From Metridium senile (Eukaryota > Cnidaria > Anthozoa > Actiniaria > Metridiidae), in assembly GCA_949775045.1 (NCBI GenBank), contig OX459100.1:14874447-14938446 (forward strand): a stretch of 64,000 bases of DNA, written 5' to 3'. The notes below the pieces were generated by a model. It made no database searches. It was not told the DNA's origin and saw only the letters and a list, made by a program, of their open reading frames with translations. This document shows positions 23,513 through 41,507 of this stretch, one piece after another (position 1 is the stretch's first letter; each line of letters opens with the position of its first letter). A program made the position numbers and the translations under genes.

Positions 23513-25816
23513 AGAGATGTTTCGCATAAGCACACTCCATATGCAAATGATCCACTATTTGTAGATAGTCCTACTAATTATGCTAATAAAGGGTAATAAC
23601 ACACACGGACTTTTTCTAGCTATTACTGATTAACAATGAAACTAGATAGTTGAATGCAAAATGTTTATAAATAATAACGTTTAATGTAGGTTGTATTTCA
23701 AAGCTTTATAAAAAACAAAATTTTCACAATTCTTAGTCTTTCTCATGAGTATAATGCTAACATGCAAAACACCTTTGAATTTTTCTTCATTTCCTAATAT
23801 TTTGGTTTTGGGTTGGTATTATTTGATTTAATTACTTATTTCCTCAAACAACACTACATGCCTTTGGGCAAGAAAAGTACACAGCTCAACTACTATAGGC
23901 TGAAACCAGCGAGGGTGACGCCAAATGCTGCTCACTGCGCGATAGGTCTTTATGTATTTTATGGTGTTTTCAACAATAATTCTGCACCTAGAAAGATTCT
24001 TATTAAATCTGCATGCCCTTCTTTTATCGATCCTACCCATTCGTCTTATTTGTACTGCACGAAAAGGTGTAAGAAGTGGCGCTATATCTGCATAGCCTTG
24101 GTCTGCTAAAAGGCCCACACCAGCCGGCATATCGTATCGGGTTCCGGGTCCAACCCTATGCATGAGGTTAAAGTTCCCAGCATCATTCATGGCACCCAGG
24201 AAACCCGCTTGTAGAAAAACAATGTTTCCTAAGTTGTCAACAATAAGCTGCGTATTCATAAGATGGTAGTGACGGTGACCACTATAGAATTCACCTTGTG
24301 GTTCAGCCTCAGGGCGATTAGTAGATTTCATGCGGTGTCCCGTCAATGCAACCTACTGCATTTGGAAATGGAATGCCAATTACCACGTAAAGCATTCCAT
24401 TTTGCCATGGTTGGCCACGTAACTTGATTATTAAAAAACCTCCACAATATCGGAATCACACGGTGAATAGTGGCAGACACGGTTGAAGGACTAATGTCAA
24501 ACATCAAAGCTAATGTATTTATACAATTGTACTGTCTGAGCCACATAATCGTTAACAAGACAGAGTTCAGTTTGGACGCCTTTGTCTTAAATTGCCATTT
24601 CTGTTCCATCTTAACAAATTGTGCGATATATTTTGAGCAATCTGCGTCAATGTTTCAGGCAATTCCCCAGTATTTAACCAAAATAGGTATCTTTGACTCT
24701 CAATCAAAAGATTGACTCTCAATCATAGAATAATAATCTCTTCCTTTAAAACGAGAGCCAAAGAAAGTTGTATCCAATCGGTGCATAATGGGAGTCATCC
24801 CATTATTTTGAGGTGGGGTGACTATTGTAACCAGCAACAAGAGGACGGGAAGCAAAATTTTCAAAGGTTCAAGCTTTCTACGGTTTTCTGCTGGAGTTGC
24901 AATGACTGTCATCATTACTGAAAATGAATAAAGAATTCGAAGTTGCCTTCTTTCTAATATTAGTGGCATCTCAATATAGGGACTAACAACGTTTTGAAAA
25001 AGAATATCAAGAAACCAACGTTGTTTTTATAGCAAAGACTATTCAGCTTGTTATCGTGAAATTGAATTCAAAAGTGCATTTTTCGAAAAAGGCCATTAAA
25101 GAGTTTATTGTTGTAAATTGATACACTTGAGTTTAAATCGATTTCATTACGGATGGTATTTGCGTGGGGTTTATTCCTGCATGCATGCATAGCATTACAA
25201 ATGCCTATTCAAAACTTCATTAAACAGTTTTGTCAAGAACGCCCACAAAATAACACTGATATACCGGTATTGTTCGTTAATTGTGTTTGGCTTTAAAAGA
25301 ACGTACATTGATTTGTCAGTCTATATCGTATTCGCCGGCCATGGCCAATCTCTGGCGTTCCATTGATTTTGAGGCAAGAAACAATGAACAAAGTACTGAA
25401 AAGTTACAAGGTTTGTACACGTTGTTCTTTACACAAATACGTTCGTGCTGGTTTATGCCTAATATATACCATCATTTCTTCTAACAGGAAAATCACTCGA
25501 AAATCACTTGAAAGCTAAGTGACTGTTTTATTGATAAATGTAATGTAGTGCTCGCAGTTAGCCCGTCGATAATTTCAGAATTGAATTGTGCTTGTTAGAT
25601 CAAATATAATACATTTTGTTTTATTGACTAATTAGTATTAATTAGTGATATTTGTTTTGTGGGAGGATCATCCATGAAGTGTTTAAAATAAAATTGTTAG
25701 AAATTAAAGACCCATTAAACTTTACACATGTGTTTTCTATTATTAGCATAATTAGTAGGACTATCCACAAATAGTGGATCATTTGCATATGGAGTGTGCT
25801 TATGCGAAACATCTCT
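23513..25816. mobile_element. PIF/Harbinger element, degenerate, 2.3 kb
   Basis: TIRs of about 75 bp start AGAGATGTTTCGCATAAGCA and are near-perfect complements at the right end. The 3-bp flanks are identical (AAT at 23510-23512 and 25817-25819); Harbinger elements duplicate 3 bp. The minus strand carries a broken Harbinger transposase. Confidence 0.85.
23828..24609 (-). pseudogene. PIF/Harbinger DDE transposase, two frameshifts
   Basis: The N-terminal part (24609-24343) contains the helix-turn-helix-like stretch ALMFDISPSTVSATIHRV. The catalytic block NAVGCIDGTPHEI lies in a second frame near 24340-24370. The remainder (24346-23828), STNRPEAEPQGEFYSGHRHY...LADQGY...VENTIKYIKTYRAV, lies in a third frame. 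DGT and the later DxGY (here D-QGY) and E are the DDE residues of the family. Because the frame shifts twice within about 40 bp, no intact protein can be made. A stretch upstream (to about 24969) may be the degraded N-terminus. Confidence 0.8.
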
Positions 25817-25917
25817 AATAAGCCACTAACGAAGTCGGTGAATATCTAATATAATAAATATAATACCAATAATTAAATGATATAATATATAATTATTACA
25901 AGACATATGCACAGCAA

Positions 25918-26150
25918 ACACTTTATTACTATTTCAGCGCGTACAAATATATTTAAATTTAGCTTTCTACCACGTACCATAGTAAACTGGAACAATCTCC
26001 CCCAAGAAATCATTGACTGTTCTAATAATATCAACTTATTTCACAACCGTGTAATTTCAACTGCTTAGTAGAATGTTGTAGAGCAACAACGGCTGCTGTG
26101 TATTTATATCTTCTGATGTAACACAATAAAATCTAAGTGAAGTGAAGTGA
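25918..26150 (+). mobile_element. 5'-truncated CR1/Jockey-type LINE tail
   Basis: Encodes ARTNIFKFSFLPRTIVNWNN and LPQEIIDCSNN then a stop, the conserved C-terminus of many LINE polyproteins, followed by an AATAAA and a short (GAAGT)n tail. Confidence 0.6.
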
Positions 26151-26465
26151 TAATTGGAAATAATTATACATACTCTCATATTTAAAGCCACTAACGTAAT
26201 ACTGGCTTAAATGTCACAGTATGTATATTAACGGCCACTGAACTTAACTTAATTAATAGAGCGAGTTCGTAAAACTTTCTTGCATGCTATTGATTAGTTT
26301 TATTATAGACCATGCTTGATACAACTCAGATCAAACACTGGAAACACTCGTCAATGTTCACTTAAATTTTCGCCTTCGCAGTTTTCGTTCGCAGTCACTC
26401 AAGCATGGTCTTTGCGCTATTGTTTTTATGCTCATTAATATAATAAAACTCATTAGCATACAATA

Positions 26466-27310
26466 TTCGTGTACTGTGAGTAACTTTTGTGTATTGAGAA
26501 AATATATTCGTGTATTGTGAGTATTAACTTTTGTGTATTGAGAAAATATATTCGTGTACTGTGAATAACTTTTGTGTATTGAGAAAATATATTCGTGTAC
26601 TGTGAGTCTTAACTTTTATGCATTGAGAAAATACATTCGTGTATTGTGAGTCTTAACTTTTGTGTATTGAGAAAATACATTCGTGTATTGTGAGTCTTAA
26701 CTTTTGTGTATTGAGAAAATACATTCGTGTATTGTGAGTCTTAACTTTTGTGTATTGAGAAAATACATTCGTGTATTGTGAGTCTTAACTTTTGTGTATT
26801 GAGAAAATACATTCGTGTATTGTGAGTCTTAACTTTTGTGTATTGAGAAAATATATTCGTGTATTGTGAGTCTTAACTTTTGTGTATTGAGAAAATACAT
26901 TCGTGTATTGTGAGTCTTAACTTTTGTGTATTGAGAAAATACATTCGTGTATTGTGAGTCTTAACTTTTGTGTATTGAGAAAATACATTCGTGTATTGTG
27001 AGTCTTAACTTTTGTGTATTGAGAAAATATATTCGTGTATTGTGAGTCTTAACTTTTGTGTATTGAGAAAATACATTCGTGTATTGTGAGTCTTAACTTT
27101 TGTGTATTGAGAAAATATATTCGTGTATTGTGAGTCTTAACTTTTGTGTATTGAGAAAATATATTCGTGTATTGTGAGTCTTAACTTTTGTGTATTGAGA
27201 AAATATATTCGTGTATTGTGAGTCTTAACTTTTGTGTATTGAGAAAATATATTCGTGTATTGTGAGTCTTAACTTTTGTGTATTGAGAAAATATATTCGT
27301 GTATTGTGAA
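26466..27310. repeat. 44-bp tandem satellite, about 19 units
   Basis: The unit reads CATTCGTGTATTGTGAGTCT plus TAACTTTTGTGTATTGAGAAAATA. The inner units are nearly identical, differing mainly at a C/T position (ACATTCG versus ATATTCG); the first few units are shorter. A leftover unit half continues at 29255, after the 27314-29251 insertion. Confidence 0.95.
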
Positions 27311-28435
27311 TAATGCATGAGTCAACGAAAACCCCGACCCCCCCCCCCCCCCCCCCACCCCACCCCGGGACAACGTGGAGATTAGGTGGGGAATAGTGGG
27401 GGAATAGACTGCCAATCGTCCCCTACAGGGTGGGGGATTAGTCATTTTTAGTGATAAAGCTGGCCCGTGGGGGTGGGGATTTATTATGAGCCCGCAATAT
27501 TAAATTCAGTGGCTGTTTACCAAAAACTGAGCCCGCAATGTAAAAAGTCAGCAGTTAATTACAAAGTCAGCAACCTCGTGTTCAATCTCGAACCCCGAGC
27601 CTTCGTTCCTCTTGGCCAGCCGAGTAACGTAAGACTCTGGGGGACCGGAATTCTCTGCTTATGCTGATTGGCCCTTGAAAATACAATGGTCAGACCGGAA
27701 ACAGACGAAGTAAAATCTCTGATTGGTCCATCATGTAAACAAATGTACATTCAAAATGTAAATTTTGCGATTACATGTAATACGACGTCAACGGTTCTTT
27801 AATACTAGATAGAATATTAAATATCGTCGTTTATGAAATATACGAGTCGCGAAGCGAAGAGATATTGTATCGCCGCTAAGTTATCCTAAGTTAAGCGATG
27901 ATTATCGAGTCGCGAAGCAAATTAGAATACACCAATACACACAAAATACTCCTCTGACATCCAGTTATTTACTAAAGGTCAATCGTACCACGAAAGCAAA
28001 CTAATAACCGTTGGAAACTATAAATAAATCGACGGCTAAAGTGATCTGAATTGAAGGAGATTTAGACGCGTTTTTATATCATTATATAAACCCTGATGGC
28101 CGTTAAAAAACCTTCCTAAACTTTAAATGTTTCATTAGTGGGGAAAATGTTTATATTTTGGCTTAGAAAATATTTAAAATGCTACTAGGTCAATAATATT
28201 TTGAATGTCATTAACGTACTAAGTAACACAGGATGCCCAAACCCACAGATCATTATAATATTAACTAAGCATGCGCAATAGAAACCGGAACTCCAAAATC
28301 GGAGCTGAAAATTCCGTTCCCCCAGAGTCTAATGTCGGGCGCCATAAGACCGCTGACAAAAAGCCAGACGTGACGCTGGGCTCGAGATTGCCTCGTGTTT
28401 GATTGTGTAAAAGGTGAGTGCTTTTGTTATTCAAA

Positions 28436-28936
28436 TAGACTGCCAGCAGTCCCTACTTTTCCCTCCGGATTCAGAAAATTTTAACTTTAATAGAGCGAGC
28501 GGGGATTGGGGGCGAGTTGGGGAGGGGAGGAGGGGACCGGAGAGGAAAAGTTTTCCTCTCCCATCCCCGCGGGGGGTACTCCCTTTGTCCAAGTGGTAGG
28601 GGTGATCGGCGGAGATTTTGAAAATGACCCCTAAAAGGTACGCACAGATACAAATAAAGCAGAGTAAAAACGACCTTTACAACTGATTTTTGAGCCAAAA
28701 CTCTAAATGGACCCTAAAAGGTACGCACAGGAAATATTTTAACCCTAAAAGGTACGCTGATCACCCCTACCACTTGGATAAAGGGAGAACCCCCCCCCCC
28801 CCCCCCCCCCCGGGCTCCCATCGCTCCTCCCTCTTTTCGCCCCTAATCCCAGCTCGTCCGTGTTTTATTTAAATGCTCATTTTTCTCTCGATTTCCTCGG
28901 AATCTGGAGGGAAAAGAAGGGACTGTTCGCAGTCTA
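28436..28936. mobile_element. Middle element of the nest, 501 bp, 9-bp TSD
   Basis: TIRs TAGACTGCCAGCAGTCCCTA with about 35 bp of inverse match at the right end. TTATTCAAA duplicates at 28427-28435 and 28937-28945. A 9-bp duplication is typical of Mutator-like elements. Confidence 0.75.
28566..28814. mobile_element. Inner element of the nest, hAT-like MITE copy 1
   Basis: Starts CCCGCGGGGGGTACTCCCTT and ends with a C run plus GGG, with TCCAAGTGGTAGGGGTGATC as a long subterminal inverted repeat. CTCCCATC is duplicated (28558-28565, 28815-28822), an 8-bp site. Same family as 45558-45791; internal ACCCTAAAAGGTACGC motifs repeat. Confidence 0.8.
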
Positions 28937-29671
28937 TTATTCAAATTGTTTTTTTGAGCAAAGTCAAAGGCCAACCTTGCCCAATTTAAACCTGATTTAA
29001 AAGCAAAGAATGAATGTGTAAAACATCATCATGGTTGAATAAATCAAGTGTTGATTAGCTTGCAGCTTTCAGTTTGCTTTAATATGGACAATCAGCATAA
29101 CCCCAGGGGTGGGGACAATGGACATGCTGAATGTCTCCCAGGGGTGGGGACATTTTCAGAGAATTGAACATGCTATTTTTCTAATCCCCACGTTGTCCCG
29201 GGGTGGGGGGGGGGGGGGGGGGGGGGGTCGGGGTTTTCGTTGACTCATGCATAACTTTTGTGTATTGAGAAATAGTTTATGCGTTTAAAAATATATTTCA
29301 TTTAAAGAATATATATTTGTGCACTAAGAAGTAACATTTTATTCATTTATAACATACTTGTGCCCAAAAATATATATTCAAGCATTGCGTATATGGGCCA
29401 CCGTAAAACACAGATGAAAAAACAGAACGAAAAGGAAATATGTTTGTAAAGCATTATGGATCGGTATCAAGTGGGTCACTGCAGAAAAATTATTCAAGGC
29501 AATGCAATTCTTTAGAAAACGACCAAAAATTTACATGATTTAATTCAGCTTTAATTGAATTTGCTTAGACAAAAAAAAAAAGATTAAAAATGACTCTGGG
29601 GATTGCACAGATGTGTTCATGCATTTTTGTATACCGGCTTCATGACTAATTCAACGCCGGGAAAGGTTGAT

Positions 29672-30024
29672 GAGGGTCCACAATAGGGGTTCTCAATCCC
29701 GCCATCCCGCTCATTTTTGCCGGCAATCCCGCCATCCCGCACGTTTTAATGTCACAATCCCGATCCCGCAATTTGTTCTAAGTTAATTATTAATTAAATA
29801 TTAAAACGTTAAAAAGTTTTTTATTGAGAACAAAGAATGCTGCAGTCCCGTATCCCGCAGCAAATTAATGTTATATCCCGAAACCCGGCACCTATAAAAC
29901 ACGAAATCCCGATCCCGCTTGGAATTCAGAATCCCGCATCCCGTCAAGGTTTAAGCTCGGATCCCGCATCCCGCCTTCAAAAAAAGGCTTATCCCGCATC
30001 CCGCCAAACCTATTGCGGACCCTC
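29672..30024. mobile_element. ATCCCGC-array element with GAGGGTCC ends
   Basis: Ends GAGGGTCCACAATAGG and CCTATTGCGGACCCTC. Inside are at least 15 ATCCCGC/ATCCCGA motifs, all in one orientation. GTTGAT flanks both ends (29666-29671, 30025-30030). Repeated subterminal heptamers of this kind can serve as transposase-binding sites. Confidence 0.65.
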
Positions 30025-30337
30025 GTTGATGATTGGATGATTCCTGAGTGAGTCGCGATGATTGGAAACCGTGCAGTAACCATGCCGTATACAGCTGTTT
30101 CAAAAAAGGTTGGCGAAGGTTCTGTTGCTTGTTGTTGCATACAAAGCCCGAAATGCACTATGGATGATTTGAATTGAATTCACGCAGCGCGGCGAAAGGT
30201 TACAACAATATGGATTCTTTTCCAAACTTTGTCTGCATGGTTTTCTAGCATAATTTATCCTGTGCCGGAAAGTATTTACCGCTTATGAATATAACATAAT
30301 TCAAGCTTGTTATTAAAGCAACGTGCAGCCTAATTAA

Positions 30338-30534
30338 GACCCCGTCTACACGGATCCGGATACTTTTGAAACCACATACTTTTTGATGCGAATCGGCCTA
30401 TCGTCCACACGAATCCATTGAATCCGGTCACCGAAACCGCATACTTTTACTTGAATCCTCCGGATACGCGGATTCGTGTGGACGCAAATATTTCTATGCG
30501 GTTTCAGCCGGATCGGATTCGTGTAGACGAGGCC
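30338..30534. repeat. CGGATCCGGATAC repeat, copy 2
   Basis: Second copy of 22680-22868, here with fuller ends GACCCCGTCTACACGG and CGTGTAGACGAGGCC that form a short TIR. Confidence 0.75.
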
Positions 30535-31364
30535 TAAAACATGCATCACAATCTTCAACAACCGTTTTTGAAATAGATGTATACAGAATTATAGACACTA
30601 AAATAGACTTTCAGCTAATGTTGCCTCTTAAATCGTGTTTGATAAGTTTTTAAATTATGTTTTAATTCTTTTCAGTCGGATATTTGCACCACTGTTGAAT
30701 ACTAATATGTAACAGGAAACTGATGGATATTACTATTTTATATACATATAATTATCAAATTTTTACAACTGTAAAGCGCTTTAGATTATCCAATAATTTA
30801 GGCGCTATTCAAAACTATTAAATTATTATTATTTATTAAATTATAAGTAAAAAACTACTTTTAAGTACTAAAACCATTTTGTCAAGAATATAATTGACAG
30901 GGAGAAAGGATGAATTATGTTAAAATGTCGACTTCCTTGTTGACTCATATTTGTTCTCGCTACGGTTGCTTAGTGAATACAAGCGCCTGAGTAAACTTTA
31001 GAACAGAGTAGTAGAGAGTTAATATTTTTTCATGTTCCCTTACTCCCCTTCCGTGCTATGGGCTAGAATGATTCCTATTCGATGTTTGCATTTTTGTAAA
31101 TGAAATGGGTGGCTTTCCCTAATGTGAAACTATATCTTCTGACGATGCTTTGTACCTATGATTGATTTATCTTACTGCGGTTTTCGACTTTCTGCGAACT
31201 CATTTCAACAGCTTTTTGTGAAACACGTTTTTAGCTGCCGTCAATCAAAACTAATTAGTCGGTACCTTTTAAATCCTTGGTTGACGGCAGCGAAATACGT
31301 ATTTCACAACTAGACGTTGGAATGTCTGAGTTCTCAGAAAGTCGAAAAATGCAGTAACTGCTAA
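30535..31364. other. Intergenic; SINE-tail-like piece only
   Basis: TGTAAAGCGCTTTAGATTAT near 30771 resembles the 3' module of SINEs seen elsewhere here. No gene is supported. The first exon(s) of the NHL gene may lie here but could not be identified. Confidence 0.4.
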
Positions 31365-31800
31365 AAAAACATGCCAAAAAACATGCCAACAAACAAACAA
31401 ACATGCCAAAAAACATGCCAACAAACATGCCAACAAACAAACAAACATGCAAACAAACATGCCAACAAACAAACAAACATGCCAACAAACATGCCAACAA
31501 ACAAACAAACATGCCAACAAACATGCCAACAAACAAACAAACATGCCAACAAACATGCCAACAAACTTGCAAACAAATCAACAAACATGCAAACAAACAA
31601 ACAAACATGCCAACAAACATGCAACAAACATGCCAACAAACATGGCAACAAACAAACAAACAAACATGCCAACAAACAAACAAACATGCCAACAAACAAA
31701 CAAACAAACATGTCAACAAACAAACAAACATGCCAACAAACTTGCAAACAAACCAACAAACATGCAAACAAACAAACAAACATGCCAACAAACAAAAACA
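31365..31800. repeat. (CAAACAAACATGCCAA) minisatellite
   Basis: Irregular tandem array of CAAA and ACATGCCAACAA blocks, 436 bp, ending about 36 bp before the first recognised NHL exon. Open frames in all phases are artefacts. Confidence 0.95.
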
Positions 31801-31836
31801 CAAAGTGCTCATCTCTCCTGATTGCTTGATTCATAG

Positions 31837-38717
<6,881 letters not shown>

Positions 38718-38718
38718 G

Positions 38719-39090
38719 AGGGGAGAGGAACAGGGTTTAAAATATCCTTCCTCCTAAATTTTACACCATTTTTCTTCCCCCTCCTAATTTTTTCCGATCA
38801 TTTCTCCCTCCTCCCTGATTTTGTTTTCTTTATTACTTATACTTACTTATTACTTTCTATCTATTACTTTGTATTTCAGAGATATGCTGTTTGCATAAAA
38901 TGGGCCGAAATAATAATACAATTAGTCCAATAAGACCTTATAGTTCAATAATTAATAAGGTAAAATCGACCTTCTCCCTCCTCCCTTTATATTTTGATTC
39001 TTCCTCCTCCCTCTATTTTACCTCTTTCTCCCTCCTCCCTGTTTATTTTTGCTGTTTCTCCCTCCTCCCTGAACCGTTCCTCTTCTCTCC
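38719..39090. mobile_element. GGAGGGAG-rich TIR element, copy 2
   Basis: AGGGGAGAGGAACAGGGTTT to AACCGTTCCTCTTCTCTCC, rich in CTCCCTCCTCCCT. It starts directly after the NHL stop codon (38715-38717), so it supplies the beginning of the 3' UTR. It is the empty-site copy for the insertion at 21168-21534. Confidence 0.7.
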
Positions 39091-39545
39091 ATTAACAATA
39101 TACTAGTCAAAATAAATAAATTAAAAATGCAGTTAATGCGTAAATCATATTTAACACCTACAGAAAACATTCATTGGCAAACCATACTACAGCATTTGAT
39201 ATTCTCTGCCAAGTGTCTTCCCAAACGTATATAAATAAAATGGCCAATCTTAAAACTACCGCGCCATTTCTCCTGTGATATTTTCCCCCCTCTTTTACTA
39301 ATATCGAGGTGCGCTTTCATTATTGGGACTCATTGTTAATCTAAGAGAGATAGAGTCACTTTACATCGTTTCTCATCAAATAATACAGGTCACCTATATT
39401 GGCGCTCAAAAAGCATGGCTTTCGGCTAATTTTCGTTTGATAATCTAAAAACCTTGTTGGGATCGGCTACGCATTGCATCACAGTATATTAATAGAAGGA
39501 AATAAGTTATTCATCGTGAAATTAAAAGGATACTTAATCAATTGT
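39091..39545. repeat. Intergenic with a dispersed repeat block
   Basis: GCGCCATTTCTCCTGTG...ATCGAGGTGCGCT...ATTATTGGGACT...AGCATGGCTTTCGG (39262-39430) recurs at 48455-48605. No gene is seen. Confidence 0.5.
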
Positions 39546-39559
39546 CTCACGATTGAGGT

Positions 39560-40516
39560 AGGTCATTGGTAGAAATACCGCGACGTTTAGACTGCAATCT
39601 GCTAGTCTTCATCAGGCGATGGTGTAGACTGGATGATGGTTGTCTTATATACTTTTCGTCGGATTATCGGCGCTGTGATTGGCTGACGCGTGATGTCCCA
39701 GCATGCTTCTTGATTGTTGGCATCCACGCTTCCGGTAGATCGATGCCGCAATCCCTATTGATGTTGTTAGGGTGTAGTCGGATCTGAATGGCTTCCTTGA
39801 CTCTGCGTGTGTGCCAATGTACGTCTTGGTCGATGTATTTGACGTCTTTCCAGCTCAGGTTGTGTCCGGTCTTGTGGGCATGTTCGGCTACGGCTGAGGT
39901 CTCAGTACGGGCCAGTCTTACATCTCTTTGGTGTTCTTTCAGTCTTTCATTCACGGGTCTTCCGGTTTCTCCGATGTAAACTTTGTCGCATTCACCGCAT
40001 GGAATCCTGTAGACTACGCTGTCTTTCCTTTCAAATGGTATTGGGTCTTTCGGTCTTACCAAGTGTTTGCGTAGAGTCGTATCAGATCTAAAGACAGTGC
40101 GAATGCCATGATGTTGAAGGCAACGGCTTAGACTCTGAGATACTCCATCTACGAAAGGTAGTACAGCTAAGGATCTGTGAGTCTGTTGTTCTTTCTGGCG
40201 GGCTGGACGGGTCTTGGTAACTCTCTGCAAGAAAGGTGTAGGATAACCATTAGAATTAAGAGCTGAAGCGAGATGTTGTTTTTCACTTACCATGCCGTTT
40301 GGTTTAGTAACGACGCGAGACGCTCTGTCGTATAAACATTTCACAACTCCACGCTTTACTGACTTGGGGTGGTGTGAGTCATACGCAAGGTACTGGTTTC
40401 TATTGGTGGATTTTCTGTAGACGCTTGTGTAGAGACGGCCGTTGGGATCCCTGTGTACTAAGGTGTCGAGAAAGGCGATCTTGTTGTCATTCTCGGTTTC
40501 CAGTATACTTAGTGAA
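39560..40516 (-). mobile_element. 5'-truncated Penelope-like element with GIY-YIG endonuclease
   Basis: One open frame runs from about 40516 to the stop at 39664-39666. First comes the end of a reverse transcriptase (FLDTLVHRDPNGRLYTSVYR, STNRNQYLAYDSHHP), then a linker with LPFVDGVSQSLSRCL, then a GIY-YIG nuclease domain (VVYRIPCGECDKVYIGETGR, VNERLKEHQRDV, AEHAHKTGH). This order is that of endonuclease-bearing Penelope-like retroelements. The catalytic RT palm is missing, so the copy is dead on arrival, although the nuclease frame is intact. The 3' end carries a hammerhead-like relic. Confidence 0.85.
39581..39622 (-). ncRNA. Hammerhead ribozyme-like relic in the Penelope tail
   Basis: On the minus strand, the conserved CTGATGA (39615-39609) is followed by a stem GACT...AGTC and then TAAAC where GAAAC is expected, then GTC. 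Hammerheads are known in Penelope-like elements. The changed G at the second core makes cleavage unlikely. Confidence 0.45.
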
Positions 40517-40794
40517 AAAGCCTAATGCAATCTACAATCATGAGCAAAAATTGTTGGGACATTATCATTGGTCTTTCAAATGACAACCGTTTCACATTCC
40601 CACAATTCAACATTGAAACGGGGGAGAGGGGGAAACGGAAAAATGATGTTGAAATATTTTTCATGTAAAAACTAGATAATGTCCCAAGGTATTTTGCACA
40701 TGATTGTAGTCAGTTGTTAATACATGTAATCAGAGTCCAAATATGACAAAGAAACCGCATAACCGCAAACCCTTACTTCCCCCCTCAGTATATA

Positions 40795-40946
40795 AGTCAG
40801 TGAGTGAGTAAGTAAACGAGTAAGTAAGTAAGTAAGGAAGGAAGGAAGAAAGTAAGGAAGTAAGCAAGTAAGCAAGTAAGTAAGTAGGTAAGTGAGTGAG
40901 TAAGTAAGTAAGTAAGTGAGCGAGTAAGTCGGTAAGTAAATAAATG
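40795..40946. repeat. (AAGT)n microsatellite
   Basis: Imperfect AAGT/GAGT/AAGG tetranucleotide array. Confidence 0.9.
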
Positions 40947-41507
40947 AATAAATTTGTGATTATATATATGAGCATTTTATTAAAGTTAACAAAGATGACA
41001 GCATTCATATGTTGACTAAATTTATATATGATATCATTTAGAATACATTATTTTATATATGATATCATTTAGAATACATCAAGCATTACACTCATTATAA
41101 GCATTTATCTTATTAATTTATCCCCGGCTAGCTAGCTAGTGCTGTCTTCTTTAAGTTACTTCGGCCTCAGTAATAGGACTAGACCTGAAACAAAAGACAG
41201 TTTGGGTTAATTATGTGAGGTCTACTCTGAAGCATTGTGCGGTGGCATTGGTTCAAACTGGTACGCCTTTTTACGCGTATTTAGGAATTAACATTCAACA
41301 AGACGGCATGGCGCCGACTTCATGTCCTTAACGATATGCACCTTGTGGTATGTTCTGGTTACTTTCGTCCGGGTTTGTTTATATTCGTGCTTTTGTGCCC
41401 GTTTGGTTGCTCTTGTGTTAGTTAGTGATTACTGTTTATAAAACAAACCTATGGCTACAAGAATGACTCAATATTTAACCATTGTGAACTATAAGAGCCT
41501 TACCATA

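Larger units (their letters stand above)
27314..29251. mobile_element. Outer element of a triple nest, 1.94 kb, poly-C TIRs
   Basis: TIRs TGCATGAGTCAACGAAAACC, then CCGAC, a C run, CCACCCC, and CGGGACAACGTGG; the exact inverse is at the right end. TAA lies at both borders (27311-27313, 29252-29254), and removing the insert restores the satellite reading GTGAATAACTTTTGTG. A 3-bp TAA duplication fits a PIF/Harbinger-type non-autonomous element. No transposase is seen inside. Confidence 0.8.

Noticed and set aside
26466..27310. CRISPR-like array of 44-bp repeats
   Set aside because: Units are contiguous with no unique spacers; this is a satellite in a eukaryotic genome.
28414..28872. Pro/Arg-rich short open frames
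   Set aside because: Fall inside nested TIR elements with C/G runs; no homology or splice context.
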